In this document: piece by piece, positions 6,634 through 8,743 of the stretch
Layout of the letters: the number at the start of each line of letters is the position of its first letter
Numbering within the stretch: the stretch's first letter is position 1
The notes under the pieces: model-generated
The model's input: the letters and a program-made list of their open reading frames with translations, nothing else
Database searches by the model: none
What the model was told of the DNA's origin: nothing
Origin: an uncultured Rhodocyclaceae bacterium
GTDB lineage: Bacteria > Pseudomonadota > Gammaproteobacteria > Burkholderiales > Rhodocyclaceae
Assembly (NCBI GenBank): GCA_903930805.1
Contig: CAIYZZ010000162.1
Location: forward strand, 1-8,743
Reading direction: 5' to 3'
Length of the DNA stretch: 8,743 nucleotides
Translations under genes and position numbers: made by a program

Positions 6634-6820
6634 AAGCATCAGCGCACATTTGCTCGATACCACGCTTGGCCTGCCAGCCGCAAATAGTGATCAGGCGATC
6701 GAGTACGTCCGCCCGGCTGTTGCACAGGTTGTCGAGAATAAGCACATCGTGTCCGGTCTGCATCAGTACGACGCAGGCATGCGAACCGATATAGCTGGTA
6801 CCGCTGGTAGCGAGGATCAT
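6605..6820 (-). pseudogene. galE: galE remnant (UDP-glucose 4-epimerase with large internal deletion)
   Basis: The reading frame of 71 codons starts like GalE: MILATSGTSYIGSHACVVLM, then GHDVLILDNLCNSRADVLDRL (23-43). At about residue 47 it jumps straight to GWQAKRGIEQMCADAWRWQ (48-66), which matches the C-terminal tail of GalE. Full-length GalE has about 335-340 residues, so about 265 are missing, including the catalytic Ser and Tyr-x-x-x-Lys. The NAD-binding GxxGxxG is degraded to SxxSxxG (Ser6 and Ser9 replace glycines), and the last residues, TVKN, replace the usual Asn-Pro-x-Gly-Tyr ending. It cannot be an epimerase. Intact GalE interconverts UDP-glucose and UDP-galactose for LPS and exopolysaccharide, so the scar fits an LPS locus that has been rearranged. 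It lies 45 bases after the ClC gene and 48 before the glycosyltransferase. Confidence 0.82.
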
Positions 6821-6865
6821 GAGTGGATGGGTGGCTGATTTAAAACGCGGGGAGGATGATACAGA

Positions 6866-8212
6866 CTATCGCGGCATAGAGCCCAGCATCCGCTGCGCCA
6901 GCGTGCGGTAGAGCGGAAAACAGAGCCCGCGCGAGACGGCCGACGACAGCAGGGCAACGATCATCAGGTCGATGACGATACCGTAGCCGCTGACCATTTC
7001 CATGACGATGACGAAAGCGGTAATCGGCGCTTGGGTAACGGCGGCGAGGAATCCGGCGGCACACAGTACCAGCACCGTGCCGGCACTCATCTGGTCGGCC
7101 AGCAGTACGGCGATGTTGTTGCCGATGCCGGCGCCGATGGCGAGCGATGGGGCGAAGATGCCACCAGGTACACCACTAGCGTAAGAGATCAGCGTGGCGA
7201 AGAATTTGTCGAGCCCGTAATGCCAGGGCAACTGGGCATCGCGCTCGAACAGATCGCGCGTTTCGGCATAACCGGTGCCGAAGCTTTGATAGTCACCGAT
7301 AAGTCCAATGAGCGCGATCAACAGACCACAGACTGCCGCGTAGCGGATTGGATGTGCAGCACGAAACCCGCTGAAGGGGCCATTGCTGGCCGCAGACAGC
7401 AACATCAGCCGCGCGAAGGCGCCACCGGCCAACCCACAGGCAACGGCGATCAGAAGTACCCAGACAATCTGCAGGTGGCTCTTGAGGCCGGTATAGCTGA
7501 CCCAGCCAAAGTAGGTGGCGTCGCCCAGCAGCGCCTGTGAGACGACACCCGCCAACACGATGGCGACAATCAGCAGGCCGCTCATGCGTTGTTCGAGGCC
7601 ACGATGCAGTTCCTCGATGGCAAACATGATGCCGGCCAGCGGCGTATTGAAGGCGGCGGCGATGCCTGCCGCACCGCCGGCGACGATGAGGTGGCGACGC
7701 TGGATGTTCAGGCGGCGCGGCAGACGACCGTGCAAGCTGTTCATTACGGCAGCGCCGATCTGAACCATCGGTCCTTCACGGCCGGTAGAGAAGCCGGCGA
7801 ATAGCGCGGCCGTACCCAGCGCGATCTTGCCAAAAGCGATGCGCAAGGAAAGCATCGGTCGCCAGCCAACGGGCGAGTGCCTGTCATGGTGAATCTCGGC
7901 GATGGTCTGCGGGATGCCGCTGCCCTCAGCGCCGGGGAAATAGCGACGCGTAGCCCAGACGACGGTCGCACCTCCGACGGGACAGATCAGCAATGGCCAC
8001 CACCAGGCATGTTCGGCGATGGCGCGAAAGGCCGCGACCGCCGCTTCCGAAAGTTCGGCAAACAACACGGCGAGCAGCCCGACGCAGATCGCACCGATCC
8101 AGATCAGCAGCCGGCCGAGCCAGAAGCGCAGGTAGGCGGCGCGCCAGCGCTGCTTCTTGCCCCAGTGCGCAACAAGGTTGCCGACCAGATCGAGCGACGC
8201 CGGTTCAGCCAC
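6866..8212 (-). CDS. ClC-family chloride/proton antiporter
   Basis: This polytopic inner-membrane protein of about 448 residues, counted from the GTG at 8210-8212, carries the ClC anion-pathway motifs in order: GSGIP (97-101), GREGP (144-148) with the gating Glu146, IEEL (199-202) with Glu200 and Glu201 at the internal proton-glutamate position of E. coli ClcA, GGIFAPS (350-356), and FPLY (432-435) with Tyr435 at the anion-coordinating tyrosine. Both glutamates are present, so an exchanger is more likely than a passive channel. There is no C-terminal CBS domain; the protein ends soon after the last helix. The start is uncertain: the frame stays open upstream into thiC, but there is no in-frame ATG before residue 120, and the GTG just after the thiC stop is the best fit. 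It is probably co-transcribed with thiC; no functional link is evident. Confidence 0.9.
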   Translation of the reverse strand: MAEPASLDLVGNLVAHWGKKQRWRAAYLRFWLGRLLIWIGAICVGLLAVLFAELSEAAVAAFRAIAEHAWWWPLLICPVGGATVVWATRRYFPGAEGSGIPQTIAEIHHDRHSPVGWRPMLSLRIAFGKIALGTAALFAGFSTGREGPMVQIGAAVMNSLHGRLPRRLNIQRRHLIVAGGAAGIAAAFNTPLAGIMFAIEELHRGLEQRMSGLLIVAIVLAGVVSQALLGDATYFGWVSYTGLKSHLQIVWVLLIAVACGLAGGAFARLMLLSAASNGPFSGFRAAHPIRYAAVCGLLIALIGLIGDYQSFGTGYAETRDLFERDAQLPWHYGLDKFFATLISYASGVPGGIFAPSLAIGAGIGNNIAVLLADQMSAGTVLVLCAAGFLAAVTQAPITAFVIVMEMVSGYGIVIDLMIVALLSSAVSRGLCFPLYRTLAQRMLGSMPR

Positions 8213-8225
8213 CGTCTTGTCAGCT

Positions 8226-8743
<518 letters not shown>

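Overview
The window reads as chromosomal DNA of a Gram-negative bacterium, most likely a betaproteobacterium. Most genes are GC-rich, the thiC and ClC proteins look proteobacterial, and a WaaG-type lipopolysaccharide (LPS) core glycosyltransferase sits with an InaA/WaaP-like kinase. A Rhodocyclales-like source is a guess from the ThiC and GalE sequence style. All recognisable genes lie on the minus strand, so transcription runs from the right edge to the left. No gap between genes exceeds about 50 bases, and I saw no tRNA, rRNA, CRISPR array or insertion sequence.

Right part (8743 to 6605): the 3' end of thiC (thiamin pyrimidine synthesis) is followed 13 bases later by a ClC-type chloride/proton antiporter. 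After that comes a 71-codon remnant of galE: the N-terminal Rossmann start and the C-terminal tail are joined in frame, with roughly 265 residues missing from the middle and two of three NAD-motif glycines changed to serine. An 11-bp perfect inverted repeat brackets the remnant's 3' end.

Middle part (6556 to 3793): a family 2 glycosyltransferase, an InaA/WaaP-like kinase overlapping it by ATGA, and a 374-residue WaaG homologue. These look like LPS core assembly and phosphorylation genes. The first two are clearly poorer in GC than waaG and the ClC gene, which suggests a mosaic locus.

Left part (3785 to 1): an SxtJ-family membrane protein, a 49-residue DUF5989 membrane protein, a 610-residue NodU/CmcH-type carbamoyltransferase, and two membrane-anchored proteins. 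The first of these is a clear SGNH hydrolase; the second is cut by the window edge and is only tentatively placed in the same family. The SxtJ, small membrane protein and carbamoyltransferase trio resembles the sxtJ-sxtK-sxtI neighbourhood known from saxitoxin clusters, but here it follows LPS core genes.

Reading the genes together, I infer an operon from about 6556 leftwards that builds a phosphorylated LPS core or another surface glycan, adds a carbamoyl group, and perhaps edits acyl groups in the periplasm. The acceptor of the carbamoyl group and the roles of SxtJ and DUF5989 are unknown. This trio in an LPS context is the most interesting part of the window.
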